A DNA stretch of 6,331 nucleotides, taken from an uncultured Rhodospirillales bacterium. Its GTDB lineage: Bacteria; Pseudomonadota; Alphaproteobacteria; Acetobacterales; Acetobacteraceae. The position numbers and the translations under genes were made by a program. Below the pieces are notes generated by a model that was not told the origin of the DNA, did not search any database, and was given only the letters and a program-made list of their open reading frames with translations. This document shows positions 6,204 through 6,331 of this stretch, in pieces (within the stretch, counting starts at the first letter, position 1; every line of letters begins with the position of its first letter). The stretch lies in assembly GCA_903932545.1 (NCBI GenBank), contig CAIZGT010000730.1, positions 1 to 6,331 on the forward strand, read 5' to 3'.

Positions 6204-6331
6204 CTAGACCTTCAAAAACCCAACCAACCGTTCCGCCTCATCCACAATCGGGTCCGCAATCGCCGCCGCTCTCCGCGCGCCGTCGCGCAGCACGCCATCG
6301 ACATAGCCTGGATCAGCCAGCAGGCGGCGCG
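6204..6331 (-). CDS. trpS: Tryptophanyl-tRNA synthetase, C-terminal end only
   Basis: The final 41 codons and a TAG stop (6206-6204) of a leftward gene entering from the right edge. The peptide contains RRLLADPGYVDGVLRDGARR followed by AAAIADPIVDEAERLVGFLKV. This fits the helical C-terminus of bacterial TrpS (LLADP..ID..L..GA.RA..IA.P.......VGFL), which charges tRNA-Trp. The catalytic HIGH and KMSKS motifs lie outside the window, so the call rests on the tail alone. It is convergent with icd across the palindromic repeat. Confidence 0.8.
   Translation of the reverse strand, partial: RRLLADPGYVDGVLRDGARRAAAIADPIVDEAERLVGFLKV

Overview
The window is an ordinary chromosomal, biosynthetic stretch of a GC-rich alphaproteobacterium. 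The amino-acid gene layout is a chorismate mutase carrying a degenerate prephenate-dehydratase-like domain, overlapping hisC, and divergent from metX-metW. Together with a short-type NAD-dependent isocitrate dehydrogenase, it points to the Rhodospirillales/Acetobacteraceae side of the class. That placement is inference from gene content and protein style; no rRNA or other marker is present.

Region by region. Positions 1-1964 (minus strand) hold an AroQ-type chorismate mutase fusion whose stop codon overlaps the start of a HisC-type aminotransferase. hisC runs off the left edge almost complete. Positions 1965-2111 are a divergent control region with a GATGCA hexamer repeated three times at exact 21-bp steps. 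Positions 2112-3907 (plus) are metX and metW, joined by an ATGA overlap, for acylation of homoserine in methionine synthesis. Positions 3918-4682 (minus) are purC, convergent with metW with only 10 bp between them. Positions 4683-4983 are a 301-bp divergent intergenic region holding the purC ribosome binding site and little else that can be supported. Positions 4984-6021 (plus) encode NAD-type isocitrate dehydrogenase. Positions 6022-6203 hold a palindromic repeat element with an extra inverted arm, so two mutually exclusive hairpins are possible. Positions 6204-6331 (minus) are the last 41 codons of tryptophanyl-tRNA synthetase.

How the genes work together. The leftward pair supplies prephenate from chorismate and an aminotransferase likely to serve both histidine and tyrosine/phenylalanine synthesis. 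A prephenate/arogenate dehydrogenase just beyond the left edge would fit the usual cluster, but it is not visible. The rightward pair makes activated homoserine for methionine. purC (purines), icd (TCA cycle) and trpS (translation) are unrelated single genes. I see no defence system, phage, transposase, CRISPR array, tRNA or rRNA. The points worth a second look are the phased repeats before metX, the apparent pseudoenzyme domain in the chorismate mutase, and the three-armed repeat after icd.
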